Shown here: positions 49,252 through 59,208 of the stretch, one piece after another
Numbering within the stretch: the first letter of the stretch is position 1
How the letters are laid out: every line of letters begins with the position of its first letter
Assembly: GCF_008831285.2 (NCBI RefSeq)
Contig: NC_045149.1
Location: 1,738,001 to 1,802,000 of the forward strand
From: Nymphaea colorata
Lineage: Eukaryota; Streptophyta; Magnoliopsida; Nymphaeales; Nymphaeaceae
Length of the DNA: 64,000 bases
Direction of reading: 5' to 3'
Translations under genes and position numbers: made by a program
Notes under the pieces: model-generated
The model's database searches: none
What the model was told of the DNA's origin: nothing
Seen by the model: only the letters and a program-made list of their open reading frames with translations

Positions 49252-50899
49252 ATGGACTCTCGGAGCGAGTTCGGAGTTGCGCCGGAGACGGAGAGACTCC
49301 TCTGCGACAAGTTGCTTGATCGGAGTCTGCCCATCGCTGACAGATTTAGGGCTCTTTTCTCAATTCGCAACTTAAGCGGCTCCATCGTTCGCGACGCCCT
49401 CATCAAGGGTGCGGGGATTGTCCTTCGTTTAACTAAGCTCATGTTAATTCTTTGTGCTTCGCGAATCTTATGAATTTTGTTGCCTTGAACTTGGTTGCTA
49501 ACTGTCTCGGCTTGGTGACTCATTATTTTTGTCCTTTTATTTCCTTCAAAAGAATGCAATGATTAAGGACCACGGTTTTGTTTCGCTTCATGGACTTCTT
49601 GCTTCTTAATGTGTTACCTTTTGCTTCGCAAAAAGTGATTGTTTGCAGGCTGCAATTAAACCAAAATTTGGTGTGCAAACAGTGCCAATTCAAGGTTATA
49701 ACTAAAGTTATTACCAAGCTTGCAAGGATGAATGTCACAACAAATGCTAGCAAATTCTGTAATATACCTACCAGGAGAAAAAGTTAACTGCACAATGATC
49801 CAGGGCATTTATGACTGTCAGTGTATTGTAGTATATTAAAGTGAACTGATCCTTTAATCTTAGCGTCTTCGTCAACCTGTGTTGATTAGTCTTAAGGCCA
49901 TAATTCTTCCAGTAATCACAGGTTTAAAGAGTCTCAACTTCCATAGAGTATTGTTAGGCACTACAATATTAGCTATTTTTCTTTGTTCTTTGTCTCACCA
50001 TTATTTGTGCGTATGATGAGAAATCACACAATTATGCGTGAATTTAGGAATCACAGGGCAAAACAAACCTCCCTTACATCCCAACAGTTTCATGTTTGGT
50101 CTTTTGGAATTATAAACTTAACCTTTCCTAGACTTCTTAAACTTGTCAAATTCTGTTTGGTCAACAGCAACAAGGGATCCATCGAATCTTCTAGCACATG
50201 AGTCTGCATTTGCTTTGGGTCAGATGCAAGATGTGGAAGCTGTTCCTGCTTTAGAGAATGTCCTCAGTGATCTCTCCCTGCACCCTATTGTGAGGCATGA
50301 GGTAAATTTCTAATTTTATATGTACAGGGTGGAGTTTTCTTGTTCTCGACAGCTGAACAGTTGAAGGCTTCTCTCATGTTTATGCTTGAGAAGAATATTT
50401 GGCTTCTTTAATGACTTTAATTTGTGTAGGCAGCTGAAGCTCTTGGAGCAATTGGTCTGGAGAGTAACATCCCAATTTTGAGACAAAGTTTAATATCAGA
50501 TCCTGCAGTAGAAGTTCGTGAAACATGCGAACTTGCTCTAAGACGAATAGAGGAACATTCAAAAAGAACTAGTTCTGAGTCCTCTGCTTCACCCTTCCTG
50601 TCAGTTGATCCTGCTTTACCATCATCTCATAACGCTTCTGTAGACCAACTAAGGTAAAACTGTAAAAGATTATTGAAGCAAGTGGATATCATAACCCTGA
50701 TGTATAAGTTTGTCCACTTTTCTAATGATTATTTAGTTTTTTTTTTTTTTTTAATCTTAGAAAAGTTCTTTTGAATGAAGAAGAAACAATGTATGAACGA
50801 TATGCTGCTTTATTTGCTCTTCGGAACAATGGAGGGAGAGGGGCTGTTGATGCTATTATTGCTTCTTTAGGTGCTAAAAGTGCTCTTCTGCGCCATGAG
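49252..50899 (+). CDS. DOHH: Deoxyhypusine hydroxylase, exons 1-4 (3' part outside window or lost)
   Basis: This enzyme hydroxylates the deoxyhypusine side chain of the translation factor eIF5A, completing hypusine; it is a cytosolic di-iron HEAT-repeat protein. Exons: 49252-49408, 50168-50301, 50430-50653 and 50761-50899. All have GT-AG borders, and phases 1, 0, 2 and 0 match. The 218 codons read [91 protein letters not shown] and LLRHE. These are family hallmarks. Three of the four metal-binding His-Glu pairs are present (LAHE, VRHE, LRHE). Plant DOHH is usually a little over 300 residues; the last third, with the fourth His-Glu pair, is not found between 50900 and 64000. Exon reading frames are intact. 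The ATG at 49252 gives the expected N-terminus. Confidence 0.93.
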
Positions 50900-52745
50900 G
50901 TTTGTTTTACACTGGTCTATTGATCATCTCAGATGAGCTTGATTAACATTTTTGAACCTATATTATGTATCTTGTGTCTCCAGTGGATAATAGCAGCATA
51001 CTTTATAGTTGCTTAATTTTCTAACAAGATAAGGAACTGATATGGTCTTTGTGCATCCGATGCTGGTCATCTAGTTATTAATTTCTGTTGATTGTATAAA
51101 TGTTCTGCATAATATTTCTATTTATTTTTTACATATGTATGATTGCTAAAGGTTGCTTATATTACGTAAATAGGATGCTTCAGAGTGTGTTTTTATTCAT
51201 TTGAGCACCTTCTCTCTTATTTTAGAAAATGGCACTTGTGCATCTACCAAGGATTATAGATATAGATGCAAAAATGTGTCTGCTCTTTTGACATGAGAAT
51301 ATTCTTAGTCTCATCGTAGAAGGAAAATTGAGCTTCTTGTAAGAATGAAATCAGACATTTATCTGTTGTTTGCTAAAGAGTTCTACAGGCCTCTTTTGCT
51401 GACGTTATCAAATAATGGACTATTTTTTGCCATTGTCCCATAACTTTAATTAAATTGTTAAAATCAGTAAAGCTGAATGAAATAACTGTAATATTATCAT
51501 TTGTCTCATAAGAAAGAAAAAAAAATTCTTAACTCAAATTGGCATTGCTGGAACATGTAAAGTTTCACTGTTTTTGTGTTGCTCCAAAATGGCATGGTTT
51601 AACCTAGGGCTCCTATTTGTCAGTTTTCAGCAAAAGTGAGGTTTGTATCTTATATTACAGGGAAAAGTGTCTGAGTGAAACACTTTTGGACATTGACACA
51701 TGTCAACATGCTTGGGGCACAGAACTTTTAACAACAAACGCATCTCAAAAATTAGATGCCCATGTCTCTTTGTCACACATCCTAAAGGCATAGACACATG
51801 GTGTCAAGGTTGCGACATGTTATGGGCACACTAGAGTCTTACACTCTACTCTAAAATGCAATTTTTTTTACAACTTTTAACAATTTTGGCTTATAGAGGC
51901 AAACTGACACCCCTATGTAGATTTGCTGGCAATGTGGTCCACGTAATTTAGTTAGAGAGAGCCAGAAAACTGCTGAAGAACATGCCTCCAAAATTTGAAA
52001 AGAAAATGGAATTTTCTAAGAATAGCTTTTTGCTGACAAGGACAAGGGCTTCTATAAAAATATTTATCTTTTCTTCTTATTTTTCTGGTTTGATTTGCGC
52101 ATCATGTGTTGTTTTACTTGGCATGAGCAAACCTGTTCTCTCTCTCTCTCTCTCTCTCTCACAGCTAAGATGGGGCAGTCCACCCTATTTATATTACTAG
52201 GGCCATTATCAGAAATATCGTTTTCAGGTTTCATTGGCAAGGTTTTTCTCACGAAAATCACAAGAATTTAAAAAAATCTAAAACCGTAAAACTAATACAA
52301 AAATTGTGAAAATTTGAGTTTTCACTATTTTTTCATGGAAGACATTGATAATTATTCAAAGCAGTTATTAAATGAGCTGGAGTGACTAAAGAATTGCAGG
52401 TGTACTTGAACAAGTAGTTCAGCCAATGGGTAAGGCAAGACCCAAAGATAGGGTCTGGAAAGCAAGGTTTTTCTCCTTTCTCTCTAAACGCTGCACAATT
52501 GAGGTTCCCAGATGCCACATAGGGTCTGGAAAGCAGCTATATATATAGCACCCCTTATTACCTAATATTGTACTCTATCACTTGTACGCACTCAAAAGTA
52601 CACGTCATACTCGTCTGCTAGGCCTGATCTTTCAACTAATGGGCTGATCCACTTTTTCCAGGCATGCTTCCTTGGCCAGACATGCAAGCACACCTTGGTG
52701 GTCTGGCCAGCATACTCAAGTGGTTGCAAAACGCTTTATTGAATT

Positions 52746-52893
52746 TGCTGCTTGTTGTCTGTCATCACTTTTTTGCTGTCAAAAATTAGTGGAACGTAAA
52801 ACTTAAAGGCAACACATTTTGAACACTGAAATGCAAAAGGCTTCCTTGAATGGTGCTGCTTATTGTCTGTCACCACTTTTTTGTTTCCAAAAA
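52746..52893. repeat. 40-bp direct repeat pair
   Basis: Copies at 52746-52785 and 52854-52893 share TGCTGCTT, then TTGTCTGTCA and CACTTTTTTG, with a few differences, 108 bp apart. Confidence 0.8.
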
Positions 52894-53085
52894 CTGAAAA
52901 AGAAAAAATTGGACAACATAGTATCATTGTGGGCAGTAAAAATGTAAGTTTAATACATTCTTAATACAGAGCCAGGATATTTTAGCTGACATTATGGTTA
53001 AGCTTGATGTATATTGAATTGGCTGACCAATGGAGATCTCATATTTTATCAATTAAAGACTTCACTGCTGCCATTTTTTTGGGTT

Positions 53086-53444
53086 CACCTATCTTGGAAC
53101 TCCTTCTAAAGGGTTCTTGCTCATAGTTATCCTCATCCCTATCTCTTTAGAATTCTTAAAATGCAAATCATGTCTGGGTTCATCTAGAGCTTAGAGTTTA
53201 TATAAACTGCAGATGATGAACCCACAAGGTTGTCATCCATCATGAAATCCAGTTTAAACTGCTGAGTGAGTTCACCTATCTTAGAATCTTCTAAAGGTGC
53301 CTACTCATGGTTATCCTCTTCTCTATCTGATTAAAAAATCATAGAAGAGCAAATCATGTCTGGATTCGGCTTAGCATTTACATAAAACTGCACAATGATG
53401 AACTCACATGCTTATCATCCATTTTGAAATCCAATGTAAACTGC
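53086..53444. repeat. Tandem duplication of about 180 bp
   Basis: Unit one (53086-53272) and unit two (53273-53444) both begin CACCTATCTT, contain GCAAATCATGTCTGG and AAAACTGCA-like parts, and end near GAAATCCA followed by TAAACTGC. They differ by many substitutions and small indels, so the duplication is old. Confidence 0.85.
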
Positions 53445-53445
53445 C

Positions 53446-53796
53446 GCCTAGGGCCCATAGATAAGCTTGCCGGGCCCGGGCCCAGTTTTTGGATGTCGGG
53501 CCCGACTCATTATCAGCCTGGGCCTGGCCCAACTCGAAAAACCAGAGCCCGAGCCCAGGCCCAACCCGATTAAATTTAAAAATATATTTTTTAATATAAA
53601 ATAATATATAAATATAATTAATTATAATATACATATATATATATATTAAATAAAAAATTAAAAAAATTACTGGGCCCGAATCAGGCTTATTGGATCCACC
53701 CGGGCCGGCCCGGGTCCCTTTTTCCCCGGCCCAGGCCCTAGTCGGGCCAGGTACTGGGTACCCGGTGGCGGCCCGGCCCGGTGCCCAACCTTATTC
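53446..53796. mobile_element. GC-ended MITE-like block
   Basis: Two GC-rich ends packed with GGGCCCGGG/CGGCCCGG motifs flank an extremely AT-rich core (53570-53665). Read inward, the left end (TAGGGCC...GCCGGGCCCGGGCC) and the right end (TAAGGTTGGGCACCGGGCC) are similar. Such elements are known in plants as non-autonomous hAT-type repeats. I found no convincing target duplication. Confidence 0.5.
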
Positions 53797-53840
53797 ATGG
53801 ACCGCTATCGTCCATGGGTGGACAAAAATTTAGTCTATTT

Positions 53841-53997
53841 CAGTGTTGTACGTATTGTACGATACGTATTGTATCGTTTGTAATATACGATACAATACAC
53901 CTCCTGTATCGTTTGTAATATACGATACAATACACCCCCTGTATCGTAAATAGGGGTGTATCGTGCGACACGCCCTGTATCGTACGATACAGGCTGA
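53841..53997. repeat. hAT subterminal repeat array
   Basis: TACGATAC and GTATCGTA motifs are repeated many times. Two exact-length 35-bp tandem units at 53871-53905 and 53906-53940 differ at one position, and a partial third follows. Subterminal motif clusters are the usual transposase-binding sites of hAT elements. Confidence 0.8.
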
Positions 53998-54336
53998 TTT
54001 CGGAAAACAGGGGCCCAAACCCTTCTTTTTCGAGTTTCTTTTATAAAAATTTGCCCCTTTTTCATTTCTAACTTAGAGATTGTGCCACCTTGGATGGAAA
54101 TCATCCATTTCCACCGTGAAATCAGTGATTTTTACCGTGAAATAATCGATTCAACCCTCAATTTGTGCGTGGGTAGCTGATTTTCTTTGGGAGAAAAGAG
54201 TTTTTTTTTCATTTTTTCTCTATAAGGTATGAAATCTCTTGTTTTTACCATATATTCATATATTTTTACCGTAGATTGAAAGATTTCAATTGTTTTTTTT
54301 GTTAAGTTTACCTTAGGTTTTCGGTTTTTTGAAGAT

Positions 54337-55995
54337 ATGGCATCGTCTGATTCCACATGGCAATGGTGTGAAAGGGTGAAGGAGAATGACCAGTTAAAAA
54401 TCAAATGTAGCTTTTGTGAGAATATATTTTCAGGAGGGATTATTAGAATAAAACTCTATTTGGCAGGGACATCCAAAGATGTAGCTCCATGCGTTGGAAA
54501 ACCAAACAAACCGTTGTCTCCATTTGTGCCTCAGCAATGTTTAGATATGTTTAATGCATTACATCAAAAGAAGATACAAAAACAAATGGAAGAGGCAGAT
54601 GAAGGCTATAATAAGCCTTGGGAAGATGAAGAAGAACAAGAAACTTATGAAATTGTTGAACATGATGAATATGATAGCAATCTAAGAACAGAAGTAGAGA
54701 GCTCAAGAGGTAGAGGGAAATGAATCATGTATGGAGGAGGTCGATCTGGCCTATCTGGAAGAAAGAGAAGAGGTACACCAGGTATTAGGCGTGGTCATTG
54801 ACCTAGTGGTAGGTCTAGTGTTGGTTCTATTAGGAACTTTTTCCCTTCATATACTGGCCCAAGTTGTCAGCCCTAGATTCGTGCTGCTATGACATCTAAA
54901 GATATGCTACATCAGGTACAACTGGGGGTATGTAAATGGTTTTGTGATGCATGTATTCCCTTTAATGCAGCTAATTCCTTTCGGTTCCAAGCCATGACAG
55001 ATGCAATTGCTTCTATAGGCCCCGAATTCAAAATGCCATTATATCATCAGTTGAGGGGCAAATTCCTTGAAGCTACGGTAAAAGAAGTATTAGAACATTG
55101 CGATCAGTTGAAATTATGCTGGAAGGAAACAGGTTGCTCCATTATGTCAGATTGATGGACTGATACACGGTAAAAAACACTTGTGAATTTTCTTGTTTAT
55201 TGTCCCAAAAGTACAATGTTCTTGAAATCTCTTGATTTGTCTGATGTTTCTAAGACTGCTGAGATTTTGTTCAATGTTTTTGATAATGTCGTACAAAAGG
55301 TTGGACCTACAAACCTTGTACAGTTTATTACAGATAATGCTGCAAATTATAGAGTTGCAGGAGATATGTTATTTCAAAAGTATAGAACATTTTATTGGAG
55401 TCCATCTGCTTCTCATTTTGTTAATCTAATGCTTCAAGATCCTAGTGAGATGCGTGATATGAAATCAACTGTTGACCAGTGCCAAGAGATTACAAAATTT
55501 ATCTATAATCATGCATATGTATTAAGTTTAATGAGAAAATTTACAAAAGGAGTTGAATTGATACTACCTGCACAAACTTGATTTGCCACAAATCTATTGA
55601 CTGTGCAGAGTATAGTGAAACAAAGAACTCCGTTGGGGCAGATGTTCTCTAGTCAACAATGGGCTGCATGTCCTTATGCTCATAAAAGAAATTCTTCTTT
55701 AGTTGTGGACATTATATTTAATAACGAATTTTGGGAATCATGTGTGAAACTATTGAAGATTTGTGTTCCATTAGTTGAAGTCCTCAGGTTAGCGAGGATA
55801 GACCTTCCATAGGGTATTTATATGAGACTATGGATAAAGCAAAAGAGGCAATTCGAGACAACTTGAAAGAGAAGAAAAAATTATATATGCCCATATGAAA
55901 GATTATAGATAAAAGGTGGACTGGACAACTTCATTAACCTCTCCATGCAACAGCTTACCATCTAAATCATGCAATTAGATTTTCTATTACATTTA
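54337..55995 (+). pseudogene. hAT transposase, N-terminal and central part, with stops
   Basis: One continuous frame from ATG 54337 is broken by in-frame stops at 54721, 54799, 54871, 55153, 55171, 55579 and 55810. The N-terminus has a BED-type zinc finger, KCSFCENIFSGGIIRIK, in which the expected first His after RIKQ is a Tyr. RRGTPGIRRG and IRNFFPS precede a DUF659 domain (FRFQAMTDAIASIGPEFK, YHQLRGKFL, WTDTR, FITDNAANYRVAG, CASH-like SASHFVNLMLQD). The frame then has RTPLGQMFSSQQWAAC. Homology reaches ATAYHLNHAIRFSITF (frameshifted) at the Harbinger insertion. The protein would bind the element ends and excise the element. It is inactive as it stands. Confidence 0.88.
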
Positions 55996-56045
55996 GGGGG
56001 CGTTTGATTGCCCGAGTGAATTCCGATTTTTTGGAAAAAACCGTA

Positions 56046-56147
56046 CGGGCGGGTGAAATTTCACCCGCCCGACCTAAACATGCGTCAAACGGGGTGAAAT
56101 TCACCCCGTTTAACGCGTAACGTGAGCGGGTGGAATTCCACCTGCTC
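56046..56147. repeat. Three consecutive palindromes at the Harbinger left end
   Basis: Perfect 26-bp palindrome at 56046-56071 (arms CGGGCGGGTGAAA), perfect odd palindrome at 56087-56111 (arms AAACGGGGTGAA), and a 24-bp palindrome with one mismatched pair at 56124-56147. All are centred on a GAAAT/GGAAT-like core and lie within 150 bp of the terminus. Confidence 0.9.
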
Positions 56148-57232
56148 GATGGATTTCCCCCCGCCCGCGCTCGAGACCCGCTCGATGGATCCCCCCCCGC
56201 TCGACTTTCCCCCTCATTTCCTCCCTCTGCCCGCAGCTCCTCCTCGCTCACCGTCTTTGGCCGCTCCCACCGTCGCCGCACTGACGGTCACCGCTCCGCG
56301 TCTCTGCTGGTGATCTTTCCCCCTTTCTCTCTTGCTCTTTGATGCCCTCATCTTCTCCCAAATCAGTGCCCTAATCAGTGGCCTAATCACCGTCACACAG
56401 CAAACGGCTTGTCGCTCGTAGGTTGTATGGCATCTCCCTTCCTCTCTTTCTCCCATTCTCTCTTGCTCTCTGATGCCCTCCTTTTCTCCCTTTCTCTGTT
56501 GCCCTAATATATTTTTTTCTGGCATCTCACCGGCAGGGAAGACAGGGTTGTAGCCGCCAACCCCACGGTTGCCGCTCCTCCGATCCGCCGTCGCTGTTGC
56601 TTTTGCCCTTGTATTCTCAACTTCTGGTATTTCTCAAATCTCCTTTCTTGCGATTTTAGCATAGCATAGAAGGTTCTTCCTTTCGACAGAGTCTTAAATC
56701 CCCTTTTGTTCTTCCTTTGGATTGAATGAGCATAGTTTTTACATGATTGGTTCAGAACAACAGAGAACTCAGCTGTCGCTGGGTTCTCTTCCTCCCGTTC
56801 AATTTCCTGCTGTTATAACTTCATTGGATTAAGATTAGTATCTTGGAGTAGCAAGTTGCTTTTGTGATTTAGTTAACTTTCCTTTTTTCTCTTTTGCTTT
56901 CTGTGTTTGTCTGTCATAACTTCTAACCTTGTGAAGCTCTCTTTTGTTGGTTTTGAATAAGTTTTGTTGCCTCAGACTGCCGTATTCATAGCCTTCTTTA
57001 CAAGACAACCTTTTGTTAGACAAACTTCGTTTGAAGACATGTATTTACTGTTATTAAATTTGTTCTTCGATGTGCTGATTCATCACTAGAACATCTAGTT
57101 CCCACGTTGCTATAGTACAACACAACATTATTATTATGCTATTTTTTTTGTTGATCATTCATTTGTGTTACGCAAGATTCTTCGACCTCAAATATCTAGT
57201 TGTCAAGAAATGTTGTCCAAGTTATTATCACC

Positions 57233-57559
57233 ATGGAAGACAGCGGTCCATCGAGGGAGAATCTTACGTGGACTGAAGCGCAAATGGACTATTTAGTCCA
57301 GCTTCTTGTGGAGCAATCACGCATCCCTAGAATGAAATCTGATGGAGGATTGAAGTCCAAAGCATATACAACAATTGAAAAAGGCATGATAGACAAATTT
57401 GGTCCATCATTCACTAAAGAGAAAATAAAAAACAAATTGAAGTACTCAAAACCAAACATGACAGTCATGAAAGAAATTTTGAATACAAGCGGGTTTGGGT
57501 ATGACCCAATTAACAAGTGTATTGACGTCGACCCAAAAGTATGGAATGACTACATTGAG
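57233..57559 (+). CDS. Harbinger-associated Myb/SANT-like DNA-binding protein (partial)
   Basis: The ATG at 57233 sits in ACCATGG. The 109-codon open frame reads LTWTEAQMDYLVQLLVEQ, then GLKSKAYTTIEKGMIDKFG, KIKNKLKYSKPNMTVMKEIL, GFGYDP and VWNDYIE. This is the trihelix/Myb-like domain found in ORF1 of plant PIF/Harbinger elements and in related host proteins; in the family this protein pairs with the transposase on the element DNA. A donor-like GAG|GTACGT follows at 57560. Downstream exons are missing, replaced by the element's 3' subterminal repeats. The same frame runs unspliced to a stop at 57644. Confidence 0.75.
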
Positions 57560-57612
57560 GTACGTTATAGAGATATTACTATTAGGTTATGTCTAACATG
57601 TCTTTACTACCA

Positions 57613-57817
57613 TGTGCATCAAACATGGTTAAATTTACCAGGTTAAATTCTTCCTTGTGCATCAAATAAGGTTAAATTTACCTGGTTAAATTCTTCCTGT
57701 GCATCAAACATGACCTCAAATCGGAAGAGGGTTAAATTTCATCCTGTATTTTTTTCAGAAAAATTTACCATGGTAAATTCACCACGTTAAATTCTTCCCT
57801 GTGCATCAAACGCACCC
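57613..57817. repeat. Harbinger right-end repeats
   Basis: TGTGCATCAAA occurs four times (57613, 57656, 57698, 57800), each near GGTTAAATT(T/C) segments. The last copy belongs to the terminal inverted repeat. The others look like internal copies of the terminus. Confidence 0.85.
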
Positions 57818-58459
57818 TTAATAAGGACAGAGAAGTCGTGTATGGTTTGTTATTGTATTTCAGTGTTAGTGACAAATTATAGAGTACAAGATGTGCACAG
57901 TGAGTTGGTTCTATATGATAGTTGCTTTGGAGACATGGGAATACACGCCGCATGTTCGAGCCAGGACAACCATGCGTCCAGGTAAATACATAGAAATTTT
58001 TAATTTACTTTGCATTTGTTACATTTGATTCTTTTTTGTTGTTTTAACTTTTACATGAGATTTGTTTTATTTTTGTTTAGAATTGTGGTGGAATAGGTTT
58101 GGGCATGATTGTCCAAACCTAAGTCTTTTTGCAATTAAAGTCCTCAGCTGGACATGCAGTGCTAGTGTATGTGAAAGGAATTGGAGTGTCTTCCAACATA
58201 TCCACAACAAAAAAAGGAATAGGCTCGAACATAAAAGGTTGAATGACCTTGTCTTTGTTCGATATAATATGATGTTGAAACAAAGGTAATATTGCTTAAT
58301 ATTTACATTTGTTTTACAATATATTTATATATAATTATATATTAACAAGTTTTCTCTTATTTAACATAGACAATTACAAAAAGCATCAGCAAGGAAGCAC
58401 ACATCGCAGTTTGATCCTATCAGCTTAGAAAATTTTGAAGAATTAGAACCAACTATAAT
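57818..58459 (+). pseudogene. hAT transposase, C-terminal dimerisation region
   Basis: After the Harbinger element the frame resumes NKDREVVYGLLLYFS. A shift near 57860 leads to IIEYK and RTTMRP ending at a donor at 57982. The exon 58081-58285 reads ELWWNRFGHDCPNLSLFAIK, SCSASVCERNWSVF-like residues (TCSASVCERNWSVF) and NRLEHKRLNDLVFV. This is the hAT C-terminal dimerisation domain. A small intron (58286-58369) precedes the exon from 58370 (KASARKHTSQFDP, ENFEELEPTI), interrupted at 58459 by copia E. Confidence 0.88.
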
Positions 58460-58624
58460 TGTTAAGATGTGTTTATATTCAGTTTTAGGTTTAAGAGGGT
58501 ACTTTTGTAATAACTTTTCCTTTAGATGGTTCTCTTGTAACTTCTCTCTCTCCTCTAGTCTATATAAAGAGGAGTTAGGGCAGATTTCGAGGTTAATCAA
58601 ACATTATTCTTTCTAATCTTATCA
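58460..58624 (+). repeat. Copia E 5' LTR
   Basis: 165 bp, TGTTAAGATG to CTTATCA. It contains a TATATAAA box at 58560-58567, placed to drive transcription of the element. It differs from the 3' LTR only at 58489 (G here, T at 63451). Confidence 0.97.
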
Positions 58625-58636
58625 TGGTATCAGAGC
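58625..58636 (+). promoter_or_regulatory. Copia E primer-binding site
   Basis: TGGTATCAGAGC starts at the first base after the 5' LTR and is the exact complement of the initiator-Met tRNA 3' end. Confidence 0.95.
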
Positions 58637-59208
58637 AGCAGCCGTCTCCTCCTCCTTGGCGCGCCGATTGAGCGGCGCCGCCCGCCGCCTGACCGCGCCC
58701 ATCGCTGCGCTTCCTCCGCCCGCTCGTGTCCACCTATCTCCGCCCGTCGCTGACCTCTCCACCCAACGCCTCCGCCAGTCGCTGTCCTGACCTCTCCGCC
58801 CGACGCCTCCGCCCGTCGCTGTCTTCTCCGCCCGACGCCTCCGTCAGCCGTTGCAGTCATCTTCGCCGCTGCCCGCCGTGGCTATCATTTCCGCCCGCCG
58901 CCGCCGTCCGTCGCTGTTACTTCTCCGCTGCTGCTGAATCGCCGCTGCACATCGCCTCTGCTGTCTCCACCACTCTCCTCTGCTCCGCCGCTGCTCTGCA
59001 CGCTGATTTTCCTCTCAGCGTCTTTGCTGTCGTCTCTGGTATCTCTCTTCGTTCAGTTCTGTTGTTGCCTCTTCCAGCCGATCAGACTTATGGATTGCTG
59101 CCTGCGTTAACTGCTTCATGATCAGCATGTTGTCTTTCGATATGTGATTGTCTTCTTTTTGCCTGCACTTCCTATTTCGTGGCTCGGTTTCCTCCATTGT
59201 GTTGAGCG
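58637..59208 (+). other. Copia E leader, GC-rich with internal repeats
   Basis: The untranslated leader between primer site and polyprotein ATG. Its first half is very GC-rich and built of repeated CTCCGCCCGTCGCTG and CTCCGCCCGACGC-like modules (58736-58860), unlike the surrounding AT-rich DNA. Frames through it are open on both strands because of the composition. I see no known protein. Confidence 0.7.

Larger units (their letters stand above)
50900..53445 (+). other. Intron 4 of DOHH (proximal part)
   Basis: It follows a normal donor (GAG|GTTTGT). No exon resembling the rest of DOHH (expected to start VAYVLGQL) was found in any frame. The stretch is AT-rich with a (TC)n tract at 52138-52160 and two local duplications described separately. 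Short open frames here have no family motif. Confidence 0.6.
55993..57820 (+). mobile_element. PIF/Harbinger-type element inserted in the hAT
   Basis: The 1822-bp element (55996-57817) has terminal inverted repeats GGGGGCGTTTGATTGC and, from the right, GGGTGCGTTTGATGC. It is flanked by the 3-bp target duplication TTA (55993-55995 and 57818-57820). GGGxxCGTTTG ends and a TTA/TAA duplication define the PIF/Harbinger superfamily. It encodes only a Myb/SANT-like protein. No DDE transposase was found, so it probably depends on a partner elsewhere. Excising it restores an open hAT frame (SITF|NKDREV). Confidence 0.85.

Noticed and set aside
51154-51170. GTTGCTTATATTACG, resembling the expected start of the next DOHH exon
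   Set aside because: The frame diverges at once from the DOHH family and hits a stop. There is no AG acceptor directly before it in a suitable context.
58726-59121. Open frame rich in Ser/Pro in the copia E leader
   Set aside because: It is produced by GC-rich repeats in the untranslated leader, is open in other frames and on the other strand too, and has no recognisable domain.
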